This document shows positions 25,426-34,744 of a stretch of DNA of 64,000 nucleotides, piece after piece. Position numbers and translations under genes: made by a program. The DNA comes from Bacilli bacterium (GTDB taxonomy: Bacteria > Bacillota_I > Bacilli_A > RF39 > UBA660): the NCBI GenBank assembly GCA_017484065.1, contig JAFUTX010000018.1, positions 1 to 64,000 on the forward strand, read 5' to 3'. Position 1 is the stretch's first letter. Every line of letters starts with the position of its first letter. A model generated the notes under the pieces. That model was not told where the DNA came from and ran no database searches. It saw only the letters and a program-made list of their open reading frames with translations.

Positions 25426-25454
25426 ACTATATAAACTTATATATACTTTGTCAA
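25426..25454 (-). promoter_or_regulatory. Sigma-A-type promoter of murA
   Basis: Minus strand TTGACA (25449-25454), 17-bp spacer, TATAGT (25426-25431). The resulting leader is about 110 nt and contains a GGAGG (near 25411-25416) with no start codon after it. Confidence 0.75.
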
Positions 25455-25464
25455 CAAACAAAGT

Positions 25465-25493
25465 AAAAACTTGTCATATATTAGACAAGTTTT
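25465..25493 (-). terminator. Terminator of the rpoE-prfA-prmC-spoIIR operon
   Basis: AAAACTTGTC (25466-25475) pairs with GACAAGTTTT (25484-25493), with a T-rich tract on the minus strand. Confidence 0.85.
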
Positions 25494-26004
25494 AGAGATA
25501 TTTATTTAGTACTTCTTGAATAAATGATTTGTATTCGACATCTTTTATGTTTTCAGCTTTTGCATCTATAGTACATAATGGAGGAAATAAGACACACCAC
25601 CAATTATGACCTTTACCACTTCCTAATGTTATGACTAATGATTCATAGTTACCTTCTTCATATGTTACTCCTTTAAATTCTTTTATTGGAAAGTAGTTAT
25701 CACCAAAATTAATATCATAATCTATATTTGATTCATTTAATATTTCTTTAATTGCTGGAATACTATCTTTTATATATCTACGATATTCATTTATATTCGT
25801 TGTTGTTGGCAACTTAGTAAATACTTCATTTTCTATTCTTTCTTTTATTTTGATTTTAGTAGTTTGATCTTCTAATGAATTACTATTAGCTATTATTCTA
25901 AATCTTATTGAATCACTAGGTAATGTTATTTCTTCAATTGTTTTATTATTATTAATTAACATTATTAAAGTAAAAAAGAATAAAACTATAATTACTTTCT
26001 TCAT
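25492..26004 (-). CDS. spoIIR: Stage II sporulation protein R
   Basis: 170 residues with an N-terminal signal/anchor helix (2-18) and the SpoIIR core: 'IRFRIIANSNSLEDQ' (~33-47) and the strongly conserved NWWCVLFPPLC near residue 135. In Bacillus, SpoIIR is made in the forespore and activates the SpoIIGA protease, which processes pro-sigma-E in the mother cell. Its place directly after prfA and prmC is the Bacillus arrangement. It is strong evidence that the organism carries a sporulation programme. Confidence 0.93.
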   Translation of the reverse strand: MKKVIIVLFFFTLIMLINNNKTIEEITLPSDSIRFRIIANSNSLEDQTTKIKIKERIENEVFTKLPTTTNINEYRRYIKDSIPAIKEILNESNIDYDINFGDNYFPIKEFKGVTYEEGNYESLVITLGSGKGHNWWCVLFPPLCTIDAKAENIKDVEYKSFIQEVLNKYL

Positions 26005-26043
26005 ATTATCACCTAAGTTATTTATGATAAGAAGTTATTAGTT

Positions 26044-26772
26044 TTATTCATTATTTAGAAAAATAAATATATATCTATCGCGATTTGTTAAATCTTTTTC
26101 TATAGTTACTTTGGCATTTTTGTAATATTTTAACGCTAAAGATTTAATATCTCTCCCCTGAGTCATACCTATTTCAAATGCTATTAAACCATTTTTATTA
26201 ATATGATTAACTGATTTTTTTAAAATATTTTCATAAAATATTAACCCATTATTATCAGAAAATATAGCATTTTGTGGTTCATATTTAGTTTTAATATCAA
26301 CCTCTTCATTATATGCTACATAGGGAGGATTACTGATTATAACATCATATATTCCTTCTATATCATTATTTAGTATATCTTTTTCAATAAATTTAATTTC
26401 GACATTATTTCTTTTAGCATTATCTTTAGCTACTTCTAGTGCTTTTGGACTAATATCAATAGCAGTAACATTACAATTAATTACCTTTTTTAATGATATT
26501 GCTATACAGCCACTTCCTGTACCAATATCTAATATTTTTAAGTTTTCTTTACCTTTTAAATAATTAATTGTTTTATCTACTAAATATTCAGTTTCGTATC
26601 TAGGAATTAATACATTTTCATTTACTAATATATTAGAATCAAGAAATTCAACATTGCCAATTAAATATTGAATTGGATATCCATTATCTATTTGTTTTAA
26701 TACTTCATCAAGATTATCTGGATACTTTTCTTTTAATAATTCTAAATCTTTTTGTATGATATTATCCTTCAA
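26044..26772 (-). CDS. prmC: Release factor glutamine methyltransferase
   Basis: 242 residues. It methylates the Gln of the GGQ motif in release factors RF1/RF2 using SAM. The N-terminal helical substrate domain (1-70, including 'GYPIQYLIGNVEF') is followed by a Rossmann methyltransferase domain with LKILDIGTGSGCIAISL (~80-95) and the catalytic NPPYV (~148-152). The start overlaps the end of prfA by 11 bp, so it is translationally coupled to its substrate. Confidence 0.93.
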   Translation of the reverse strand: MKDNIIQKDLELLKEKYPDNLDEVLKQIDNGYPIQYLIGNVEFLDSNILVNENVLIPRYETEYLVDKTINYLKGKENLKILDIGTGSGCIAISLKKVINCNVTAIDISPKALEVAKDNAKRNNVEIKFIEKDILNNDIEGIYDVIISNPPYVAYNEEVDIKTKYEPQNAIFSDNNGLIFYENILKKSVNHINKNGLIAFEIGMTQGRDIKSLALKYYKNAKVTIEKDLTNRDRYIFIFLNNE

Positions 26773-27832
26773 TAGATGTTTCTCCTGCTAGTTTTAGACG
26801 CATATCTTCAGTGATTAATGCTTCTATTATTGGTTCTAAGTTACCATCCATGACTCTATCTAATTCCATTAATGAGAAGTTAATACGATGGTCGGTTACT
26901 CTATTTTGTGGATAATTATATGTTCTTATCTTTTCAGAACGATCTCCTGTTCCTATCTTAGTTTTTCTTTCAGCACCGATTTCACTTTCTTGTTTATGTG
27001 TTATTTCATCATTCATTTTAATTTTTAAGAAACGCATTGCTTTTTCTTTATTCTTTAATTGACTTCTTTCAGTTTGACATGTAACAACTATACCTGTAGG
27101 AACATGGGTAATACGAACTGCTGAGTTAGAGGTATTAACTGATTGTCCTCCTGCTCCTGATGAATGGTAAACATCTATTTTTAAATCACTTTCTCTAATA
27201 TCGATATTTATTTCTTCAACTTCTGGCATAACTAAGACAGTTGCTGTAGATGTATGTACACGGCCTTGAGTTTCAGTTGTAGGAACTCTTTGTACTCTAT
27301 GAGAACCGCTTTCATATTTTAATTTAGAATATACATTATCACCTTTAATTAAGTATTCAACTTGAGAATACCCTCCACTTGTTCCAGGTAGTTCGTTAAT
27401 CATTTCGATTTTCCAACCATTTTTTTCAGCATAATATGAGTACATTCTAAATAAATCTCCAGCAAAGATATTTGCTTCGTCTCCTCCAGCTGCTCCACGA
27501 ATTTCCATTATTACGTTCTTACCATCGTTTTCATCTTTTGGAACTAGTAATATTTCTAATTCTTTTAATAATCTATCTTTATTAGCAACTAGATTATCAT
27601 ATTCCTCTTCTGCCATTTCTCTTAGTTCAGGATCATTTAACATAGATTTAGTTTCTTTAAGATCTTCTTCATTAGTTTTGTATTCATTGTATTTATTAAC
27701 TATTTCTTCTAAGTCACTACGTTCTTTTGATAATTTTTTTAATTCATTGTAATTATTTAATATTTCTGGTTTAGCAAGTTCAATTTCTAATTCATTAAAT
27801 CTAGCTACAATTGTTTCTAATCTATTAAACAT
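26762..27832 (-). CDS. prfA: Peptide chain release factor 1
   Basis: 356 residues from the ATG at 27832, which has AAAGGAA upstream; an in-frame TTG nine bases earlier abuts the ribosome site and is unlikely. It reads stop codons UAA and UAG through the PxT tripeptide (here PTT in RVPTTETQGR) and triggers hydrolysis through GAGGQSVNTSNS. The intact RF1 agrees with TAA and TAG being the usual stops here. It is co-transcribed with rpoE upstream and prmC/spoIIR downstream. Confidence 0.95.
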   Translation of the reverse strand: MFNRLETIVARFNELEIELAKPEILNNYNELKKLSKERSDLEEIVNKYNEYKTNEEDLKETKSMLNDPELREMAEEEYDNLVANKDRLLKELEILLVPKDENDGKNVIMEIRGAAGGDEANIFAGDLFRMYSYYAEKNGWKIEMINELPGTSGGYSQVEYLIKGDNVYSKLKYESGSHRVQRVPTTETQGRVHTSTATVLVMPEVEEINIDIRESDLKIDVYHSSGAGGQSVNTSNSAVRITHVPTGIVVTCQTERSQLKNKEKAMRFLKIKMNDEITHKQESEIGAERKTKIGTGDRSEKIRTYNYPQNRVTDHRINFSLMELDRVMDGNLEPIIEALITEDMRLKLAGETSIEG

Positions 27833-27874
27833 TGATATCAATTCCTTTCTTTCAATAAAATTAAGACAAACATA

Positions 27875-28318
27875 TTATAAACTGTTTGTCTCGTCTTCGT
27901 CAACTATTGCAAAATCTTTTAAGTCATCATCGTCATCATCAACTTGATCTTCATTGTCATCATAGAAGATATTTTCATCTTCTTTTTCTTCTTCTTCATC
28001 TGCTTCAACATTTTCTTCTTCAAGTTCAGTTTCGATGTCCTCTTCTTCATCAACTAACATCATCTTTGGATTATGTCTTTCTTTTAAATCCCATGAACCA
28101 TTATCTAACATAATAAATCTTTTATCAGTTGACATTAATTCGAAGAAGTTACCTATTTCTTGTTCAAAAGTATTATCATCTAATTTTAGAGCATTACATA
28201 CTTTTTTAAATAAGTCATTTATTTTTAATTTTCTTTTTTCTCCTGTCATAATGATATAAGCTATATCATCATAATTCATGCTTTCTAATTCTTCTTTTGT
28301 ATAATCTTTTATTTTCAT
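27875..28318 (-). CDS. rpoE: RNA polymerase delta subunit
   Basis: 147 residues. The N-terminal HARE-HTH domain (1-85; 'LESMNYDDIAYIIM', 'FELMSTDKRFIMLDNGSWDLKER') is followed by an acidic Asp/Glu tail (~90-145) that is disordered. This is the Firmicutes-specific delta factor. It speeds recycling of RNA polymerase and helps selectivity at promoters sensitive to initiating NTP. It starts the operon that continues to prfA. The acidic codon repeats create long spurious open frames on the other strand. Confidence 0.93.
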   Translation of the reverse strand: MKIKDYTKEELESMNYDDIAYIIMTGEKRKLKINDLFKKVCNALKLDDNTFEQEIGNFFELMSTDKRFIMLDNGSWDLKERHNPKMMLVDEEEDIETELEEENVEADEEEEKEDENIFYDDNEDQVDDDDDDLKDFAIVDEDETNSL

Positions 28319-28397
28319 TTTGTTTCCTCCTAGTTTAACTATTAATTAGTCTTATTAACATATTATTCTTATAATATATAATAGCTACTAAAACTTT

Positions 28398-28745
28398 TTA
28401 TTCTATTTCTATTATTAGTTTTTTATTATTCTCTTCAGTTTCTAATTTATACTCTATAATTACTTTTTTATCATTGCATTCATAATTTATAAATTCTACT
28501 GGTAATTCAAACAACATATTAGAGTTTAATTCTATTAATGCTTTATTATTGTTGATATCTATTACGAGCTTTCCATCATCGATTATTCTTATAAATATTG
28601 GATTGTTTTTACTAAACTGTAATATATTTTGTTTCGAATTAATACTATAAATTATCTTATCATTAGTTTTAATACCTATTGTATTTACTTCTTCAACACA
28701 TTTATCATTATCATAAAATGTTGATTTAATTGGGATTTTCATCAA
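28398..28745 (-). CDS. DUF1934/YwiB-like beta-barrel protein
   Basis: 115 residues, nearly all beta-prone. The alternating strands, the 'IYSINSKQNILQFSKNNPIFIRI' centre and the 'FELPVEFINYECNDKKVIIEYKL' end fit the small lipocalin-like DUF1934 family (YwiB in B. subtilis). That family is usually encoded beside argS and rpoE. Here it lies just upstream of rpoE on the same strand, which supports the call. Function is unknown. AGGAGAG precedes the ATG. Confidence 0.5.
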   Translation of the reverse strand: MMKIPIKSTFYDNDKCVEEVNTIGIKTNDKIIYSINSKQNILQFSKNNPIFIRIIDDGKLVIDINNNKALIELNSNMLFELPVEFINYECNDKKVIIEYKLETEENNKKLIIEIE

Positions 28746-28888
28746 TCTCTCCTTTTTTTCTAGAACAATATATCATAGTATATTCAAATATGCAATCATA
28801 AATTTAAAGAAATTATCTTAAATAAAATATTTATATTTTTACTCATAAATTAAAAAATATTTCTCATAATAAAAAAGGGTGAGAAACT

Positions 28889-30847
28889 TTGAAATTTTTG
28901 AGAATAGCTTTTAAGTCATTGGTATTTCTTTTTTGTAGTATGATTGTTATTATGATTGGACTATATGTATATGCTTATATGAGTCCTAAATTAGAATTAA
29001 AAACAGCTAACCAATTCTATATTTATGATAATAATAAAGATTTGATATATCAAGGTTCTGGTAATAGTGAATGGGTTAATATTGAAGATATATCTGATAA
29101 TTTATTAGATGCGGTAGTTAGTGTAGAAGATAAGAACTTTTATAAACATCAAGGATTTGATTATTTAAGAATTGCTAAAGCTATGTTAGTTAATATAAAA
29201 AGTAAAAGTATTAAGCAAGGAGCTTCAACTATAAGTCAACAGTATATTAAAAATATGTACTTAGACTTTGGTAAGACTTGGAAAAGAAAGATTGAAGAAG
29301 CTTTTTTAACTTTAGAATTAGAAGTACATTATGATAAAGAAGATATATTAGAAGGTTATTTAAATACTATTAATTATGGGCAAGGTAATTATGGGGTGGA
29401 AAGTGCTAGTAACTATTATTTTAATAAAAAACCTAGTGAGTTAACATTAGAAGAAGCTTGTATACTTGCTGGTATACCTAAAAATCCTACTAAGTATAAT
29501 CCTATAAGTAATTATGATGAAAGTATTAAAAGAGCTAAAATTGTAGCTAAGAGTATGGTTAATAATGAATATATAACACAAGAAGAGTATGATAACTTAT
29601 TTCAAAATAAGATCGAAATATATGGTAAGAGTAAAGAAAATAACTTACAAATGCTTATGTATTATCAAGATGCTGTTTTAGATGAGTTAGAAAGTATACA
29701 TTCTATTCCTGCTTCATTAATCGAGTCAGGGGGATTAAAAATATATACTAATTTAAATTTAGATGCTCAAACTTCTTTGGAAGAAAATATCTTAGAATAT
29801 ACTAAGGATACTCCTGATATTCAAGTTGCCAGTGTATTAGTTGATCCTAATACTGGAGATATTATTGCTTTATCAGGAGGATTAGATTACGCTAAAAGTC
29901 AATATAATAGAGCTACTAAATCTAGTAGACAAGTTGGTTCAACCATGAAATCCTTTTTATACTATACTGCTTTAGAAAATGGATTAGTTTCTTCTTCTAC
30001 TTTTAGTAGTGAACCTACAACATTTAATTTATCTAATAATAAAAGTTATTCTCCTACTAATTATGGGGCAAGATATGCTAATAAAGATATTACAATGGCT
30101 GCGGCTATAGCTATGAGTGATAATATATATGCTGTTAAAACAAATTTGTTTTTAGGAACTGAAAAATTAGTAGAAACAGCTAAAAAGGTGGGTATAAAAA
30201 AAGAATTACCGGAGAATCCTTCTTTAGCTCTTGGTACTACTGAACTTAATATATTAGATTATGCGACTGGATATACTACTTTAGCTAGTGGTGGTTATAA
30301 GAAAGATTTACATCTAATTAAGAAGGTGGAAGATTTAGAAGGTAATACTTTGTATGAAGCTGAAGATGATAGTAAGTTAGTTTTAAATGAGAATTATGTT
30401 TATATCTTAAATGAAATGTTAACTAGTACTACTAATGCTGCTTTTATTGATTATTCTAAACCAACGGCTTTAACTATAAGTAGTAAATTAACTAAAAAGT
30501 ATGCTATAAAAACTGGTTCCACTAATACAGATTTTTGGTCTATTGGATATAATAAAGATTTATTAATGTTAGTTTGGGTAGGTTATGATGATAATAGAAG
30601 TGTTAATGTAAATCAAAGTTATATTTCTAAAAATATTTGGGCGGATACAATGGAAGATGTATTAAAAGATAAAGAAGATAATTGGTATGAAAAACCTAGT
30701 AATGTGGAAGGGGCAGTTTTAAATGCTATTACTGGAGAACCTACTAATGATAATAAAAATGCTACTTTATTCTACTTTGTTAGAGGATCGTACTATGATA
30801 ACACTCAAATAGTTAGTAAAGAAAAAGAGTCTTCTCTTAGTGAGTAA
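28889..30847 (+). CDS. Class A penicillin-binding protein (PBP1-type)
   Basis: 652 residues from TTG at 28889, with GGGTGAG seven bases upstream. One N-terminal membrane helix (~8-30) is followed by a GT51 glycosyltransferase domain: EDKNFYKHQGFD (~80), GASTISQQYIKN (~112), and GYLNTINYGQGNYGVESAS (~150). The transpeptidase domain has STMK (Ser near 350), SDN (~409) and KTG (~541). It therefore polymerises and cross-links peptidoglycan outside the membrane. Although near parB, it is read in the opposite direction, against the local trend. Confidence 0.92.
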   Translation: MKFLRIAFKSLVFLFCSMIVIMIGLYVYAYMSPKLELKTANQFYIYDNNKDLIYQGSGNSEWVNIEDISDNLLDAVVSVEDKNFYKHQGFDYLRIAKAMLVNIKSKSIKQGASTISQQYIKNMYLDFGKTWKRKIEEAFLTLELEVHYDKEDILEGYLNTINYGQGNYGVESASNYYFNKKPSELTLEEACILAGIPKNPTKYNPISNYDESIKRAKIVAKSMVNNEYITQEEYDNLFQNKIEIYGKSKENNLQMLMYYQDAVLDELESIHSIPASLIESGGLKIYTNLNLDAQTSLEENILEYTKDTPDIQVASVLVDPNTGDIIALSGGLDYAKSQYNRATKSSRQVGSTMKSFLYYTALENGLVSSSTFSSEPTTFNLSNNKSYSPTNYGARYANKDITMAAAIAMSDNIYAVKTNLFLGTEKLVETAKKVGIKKELPENPSLALGTTELNILDYATGYTTLASGGYKKDLHLIKKVEDLEGNTLYEAEDDSKLVLNENYVYILNEMLTSTTNAAFIDYSKPTALTISSKLTKKYAIKTGSTNTDFWSIGYNKDLLMLVWVGYDDNRSVNVNQSYISKNIWADTMEDVLKDKEDNWYEKPSNVEGAVLNAITGEPTNDNKNATLFYFVRGSYYDNTQIVSKEKESSLSE

Positions 30848-30862
30848 GGCTCGTTTTTTTAT

Positions 30863-30895
30863 AAAAAAATGTTAATAACATATTAGTTATCAACA
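30863..30895 (-). terminator. Terminator of parB
   Basis: Minus strand TGTTGATAAC-TAATAT-GTTATTAACA with one mismatch, followed by TTTTTTT. The stop codon is inside the stem. Confidence 0.75.
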
Positions 30896-32046
30896 TTAAT
30901 AGTTATTGTATTGTTATCTACTACTTTGTTTATTTTCATATCTGCTTGGTATTTATTTATAAGATTTGTTAATTCTTCATTAAATTCATCAAATCTATTT
31001 GATTTATTATCTTCAATTGGAGTTTGAATGATAGGCTCTGAATTAAGTATAAAATCATCTAAACTTTCTATTTCTTCTATTTCATTGTTATTAGGTTGTT
31101 CTTCTACTACTCCAATTACACTAGTATTATCTATTGCTGGTTCTTCTAATACACTTTCTTGTTCATTTACTAAAGTAGGTTCTATTGGTTTGGATGTTTC
31201 TTCAACAGTTACTGGTTCTGGTTCATTTTCTTTTTCAATTACATTTTCTTCTATTTTAGGTTCTTCCACTGGTTGTTCGTTACCTAATGTAATAACTTCA
31301 CCATTATTAGCCATTGGTGCAGGTTCATTATTATTTACTTCATTACTTTCTATGTTTATATCATTACTTTTCATAATATATTTATTTTCTTCAAATAATT
31401 TAGTAATATCAGGGATTAATTTTACGTCATTATCGTTATCTACTTCATGTTCTTTTTTTAATGCTAAATCTAATTGGCGAACTGTCATTCTTTCGTTAAT
31501 TATTTTATTTAACCACTCTACTTGCTTAGTTTTATCATTTAGATTTAATAAAGATCTAGCATGTCTTTCTGATATTTGTTCTTTTAATAATGCTTCTTGA
31601 ACTTCATCTGCTAATGTTAATAGCTTTAATTTATTTTGAATTGTATTAACTGATACACCCATTTTATTAGCTAATTGATTAATATCTTCAGTATGACTAT
31701 CTAATATATTTTGATATGATTTAGCTTCTTCTATACATGTAAGTTCTCTTCTTTGAACATTTTCTGTTAAGGCTATTTCTGCACTGGCTTGGTCATTAAT
31801 ATTAGATAGAATTGCTGGTACTTGGAGTAAGCCTGCCATCATTGCTGCTCTATATCTTCTTTCGCCAGCTATGATTTCATACTTTTCGCCATTTTTGCGT
31901 ACTACTAGGGGTTGAATAATACCATGTTCTTTAATAGATTTTGATAATTCTTGTAATCCTTGATCGTCAAAATTTAACCGTGGTTGAAAACGGTTAGGTA
32001 TAATGTCTTCTACTGGTATTTGTAATATACTATTTTCTGTGTTCAT
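30883..32046 (-). CDS. parB: ParB/Noc-family centromere-binding CTPase
   Basis: 387 residues. The N-terminal CTP-binding domain carries GERRYR (61-66) and ENVQR (95-99), the nucleotide and hydrolysis motifs of ParB clamps. The DNA-binding helix-turn-helix is at ~121-142, and 'ISERHARSLLNL' follows. Residues ~200-345 form an unusually long acidic, Asn/Pro/Glu-rich linker, before a short C-terminal dimerisation-like end. The locus (directly after rsmG) and parts of the sequence are like Noc. However, the amphipathic membrane-targeting N-terminus of Noc is absent, and the palindromes near gyrA are parS-like. No parA gene is in the window. I favour chromosome-partition ParB. Confidence 0.82.
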   Translation of the reverse strand: MNTENSILQIPVEDIIPNRFQPRLNFDDQGLQELSKSIKEHGIIQPLVVRKNGEKYEIIAGERRYRAAMMAGLLQVPAILSNINDQASAEIALTENVQRRELTCIEEAKSYQNILDSHTEDINQLANKMGVSVNTIQNKLKLLTLADEVQEALLKEQISERHARSLLNLNDKTKQVEWLNKIINERMTVRQLDLALKKEHEVDNDNDVKLIPDITKLFEENKYIMKSNDINIESNEVNNNEPAPMANNGEVITLGNEQPVEEPKIEENVIEKENEPEPVTVEETSKPIEPTLVNEQESVLEEPAIDNTSVIGVVEEQPNNNEIEEIESLDDFILNSEPIIQTPIEDNKSNRFDEFNEELTNLINKYQADMKINKVVDNNTITINVDN

Positions 32047-32137
32047 ACGATACAGCCCCTTTTATTATTCTCTTTTAGTTTATAATAATTTAAGTAATTA
32101 TGCAATACTCTTTTTTTTCTATTTTACTTTTATTAAC

Positions 32138-32161
32138 AAAAAAATTCCTTATATTAAGGAA
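32138..32161 (-). terminator. Terminator after rsmG
   Basis: Minus strand TTCCTTA-ATA-TAAGGAA followed by TTTTTTT. parB is therefore likely transcribed from its own promoter in 32047-32137. Confidence 0.85.
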
Positions 32162-32169
32162 CTTTAAAA

Positions 32170-32877
32170 CTAGATAATACTCTTTTTTACTATTTGACTA
32201 TAATTTCTTGGAACATTATTACCATTACTTTTATTTTTCTTAATGATAATTATGTTTCTTTTACTATGTTCAATTGGTAATTCTATTTCGAGTATTTTTT
32301 CTATTTCACTATTTAAATAATTTATAGTTGATATTGATTCTTGTAGTTCTTCATCTGAATTTGTTTTCATAACTAGAAATTTTCCACCTATTTTAAGGTA
32401 TGGAATAGATAACTCACTAATTATGCGTAGATGGGCTACTGCTCTTGATGTTACTACATCAAATTTTTCGCGATTATCTTTAATAAAGTTTTCTGCTCTA
32501 TCATTAATTATTTCAATGTTAGTAAGTTTTAAGTTATTAACAATTTGATTTAAAAATTTAGTTTTTTTATTATTTGAATCTAATAATGTAAGCTTAATAT
32601 TAGGAAATACTATTTTTAATACTAGTCCTGGAAATCCTGCACCACTGCCGATATCTAATACATTTACTTCTTTGGTAAAGTCATAAGCTTTTACTAATGT
32701 TATTGAGTCATAGAAGTGTTTAAGTAAGATATCTTCATAGTTTCTTATAGCAGTTAAGTTTGTATGAGAGTTATATTCTATTAATTCATCTATATATTCT
32801 TTAATTTGAATTTGTTGTTCTTCATTTAAGGTGATACTTAACTTATTTATTTCTTCTAAAAATAGATTAAAATTCAT
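32170..32877 (-). CDS. rsmG: 16S rRNA (guanine527-N7)-methyltransferase
   Basis: 235 residues. It methylates G527 of 16S rRNA with SAM. The SAM-binding loop is clear: NVLDIGSGAGFPGLVLKI (~66-83), then 'VTSRAVAHLRIISEL' (~135), both typical of GidB/RsmG. It overlaps mnmG by one base, forming the mnmE-mnmG-rsmG operon found beside oriC in most Firmicutes. Confidence 0.93.
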   Translation of the reverse strand: MNFNLFLEEINKLSITLNEEQQIQIKEYIDELIEYNSHTNLTAIRNYEDILLKHFYDSITLVKAYDFTKEVNVLDIGSGAGFPGLVLKIVFPNIKLTLLDSNNKKTKFLNQIVNNLKLTNIEIINDRAENFIKDNREKFDVVTSRAVAHLRIISELSIPYLKIGGKFLVMKTNSDEELQESISTINYLNSEIEKILEIELPIEHSKRNIIIIKKNKSNGNNVPRNYSQIVKKSII

Positions 32878-34736
32878 TATTTGTTATACTCCTTTTTTAA
32901 ATAAATAGATAGAATTGATATATCTACGGGGTTAACTCCACTTATACGAGAAGCTTGTCCTAAGTTTTTTGGCTTAATTTGTTTTAGTTTTTGACGCGCT
33001 TCGCTCGCTAGATTTTGAATTTTATCATAATCAATATCTTCTGGTATTTGTTTTTCTTCTATTTTTAATAATTTGTCTGCTTCTTTTAAAGCTTTATTAA
33101 TATAACCCTCATATTTTGCCATTATTTCAACTTGTTCTATTACTTCATCTGGATAAGCTAAATTATATATTTTACATATAGTATTTAAGTTATTCTCTGG
33201 TCTTTTTAAGAATGTATAAAGATCAGTTGATGATGTAGGTAAGTTTGTATTAAATTTTTCAAATAATTCTTTAGTATCATTATTTAAACTGATTTTTATA
33301 TCTTTTAATCTATTAGTTAATTCTTCTATTAATTGTTTTTTATTTAAATATTTTTGATATTGTTCTTCATTAATAGTTTTATTTTGATAAGCTAAACCAC
33401 GTAATCTTAAATCAGCATTATCATGACGAAGTAATAAACGATATTCAGCACGACTTGTTAACATACGATATGGTTCACTAGTTCCTTTTGTTACTAAGTC
33501 ATCAATTAATACTCCAATATAAGCTTCGTTTCTTTTTAATATAAGTGGCTCATTATTGTCTAATTTATTAACGGCGTTAATACCGGCGATTAATCCTTGT
33601 GCTGCTGCTTCTTCATAGCCACTTGTACCATTGATTTGTCCTGCTGTGAATAAGTTTTCAATTACTTTTGTTTCTAGTGATGGATTTAATTGCAATGGAT
33701 CAATAGCATCATACTCAATAGCATAAGCATATTTAGTGATTTTGGCGTTCTCTAAGCCTTTTAAACTATGTACCATTATTTCTTGGATATCTCTAGGCAT
33801 ACTAGTTGAAAAACCTTGAAGATACCATTCATCATAATATAATGATTCTGGTTCTAAGAATAGTTGATGTCTTTCTTTATCTTTAAACCTAACTAATTTA
33901 TCTTCAATTGATGGACAATATCTAGGTCCTATTCCTTCTACATATCCCCCATACATTGCTGATTTATCTAAATTATCATAAATAATCTTATGAGTATCTT
34001 CATTGGTATAAAGTAGATAGCATTTTTGTTGATTATTAATTTCATAACATGGTTCTAAATCAAAGCTAAATGTGTGATATTTGTTATCTCCTACTTCTTC
34101 TTTTAAAACACTAAAATCTATAGAATCTTTTTGAATTCTAGGTGGAGTTCCAGTTTTTAATCTTTGGATGTTAAAACCTAATTCTTTTAAATGATCAGAT
34201 AAGAAATTACTTCTTTTTTCACCATGAGGTCCTCCTGGAGTTTTTTCTGAACCAATAAGAATGCTACCCTTTAGATATGTTCCTGTTGTAAGAATAACTG
34301 CATCCGCTTGGATTTTGGTATCATCTTCTAAAATTACCCCTACTACTTTGTTGTTTTCAACTATTAATTTGCCTACTATACCTTCAATAATATCTAAGTT
34401 TGAATAAGAATTTAGGTATTCTAACATTTTTTTAGGATAAGTTATTTTGTCTGCTTGAGCACGTAGTGATTGAACTGCTGGACCTTTGCCACTATTTAAC
34501 ATTTTAATTTGGAAGTGACTTTGGTCTGCTACACGCCCCATTAATCCGCCTAAGGCATCTATTTCACGAACAATAATCCCTTTAGCTGTTCCTCCAATTG
34601 AAGGATTACATGGCATGTCAGCAATGTTCTTTTTATTAATTGTTATTAATGCTACTTTTTTACCTAATTTAGCACTAATACCAGCCGCTTCACATCCAGC
34701 ATGACCTGCTCCAACTACGATAATGTCATATTTCAT
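32877..34736 (-). CDS. mnmG: tRNA uridine-5-carboxymethylaminomethyl synthesis enzyme MnmG
   Basis: 619 residues, normal length. The FAD-binding N-terminus GAGHAGCEAAGISAKLGKKV (~7-26), PCNPSIGGTAKG (~42-53), and the C-terminal 'ASRISGVNPVDISILSIYL' are diagnostic. With MnmE it installs the xm5 group on wobble U34 of tRNAs, using FAD and methylene-THF. Its gene lies 8 bp after mnmE and overlaps rsmG. Confidence 0.95.
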   Translation of the reverse strand: MKYDIIVVGAGHAGCEAAGISAKLGKKVALITINKKNIADMPCNPSIGGTAKGIIVREIDALGGLMGRVADQSHFQIKMLNSGKGPAVQSLRAQADKITYPKKMLEYLNSYSNLDIIEGIVGKLIVENNKVVGVILEDDTKIQADAVILTTGTYLKGSILIGSEKTPGGPHGEKRSNFLSDHLKELGFNIQRLKTGTPPRIQKDSIDFSVLKEEVGDNKYHTFSFDLEPCYEINNQQKCYLLYTNEDTHKIIYDNLDKSAMYGGYVEGIGPRYCPSIEDKLVRFKDKERHQLFLEPESLYYDEWYLQGFSTSMPRDIQEIMVHSLKGLENAKITKYAYAIEYDAIDPLQLNPSLETKVIENLFTAGQINGTSGYEEAAAQGLIAGINAVNKLDNNEPLILKRNEAYIGVLIDDLVTKGTSEPYRMLTSRAEYRLLLRHDNADLRLRGLAYQNKTINEEQYQKYLNKKQLIEELTNRLKDIKISLNNDTKELFEKFNTNLPTSSTDLYTFLKRPENNLNTICKIYNLAYPDEVIEQVEIMAKYEGYINKALKEADKLLKIEEKQIPEDIDYDKIQNLASEARQKLKQIKPKNLGQASRISGVNPVDISILSIYLKKEYNK

Positions 34737-34744
34737 AAACTCAC

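Noticed and set aside
27886-28259. Plus-strand open frames opposite rpoE
   Set aside because: They are shadows of the acidic Asp/Glu codon runs of the delta subunit tail.
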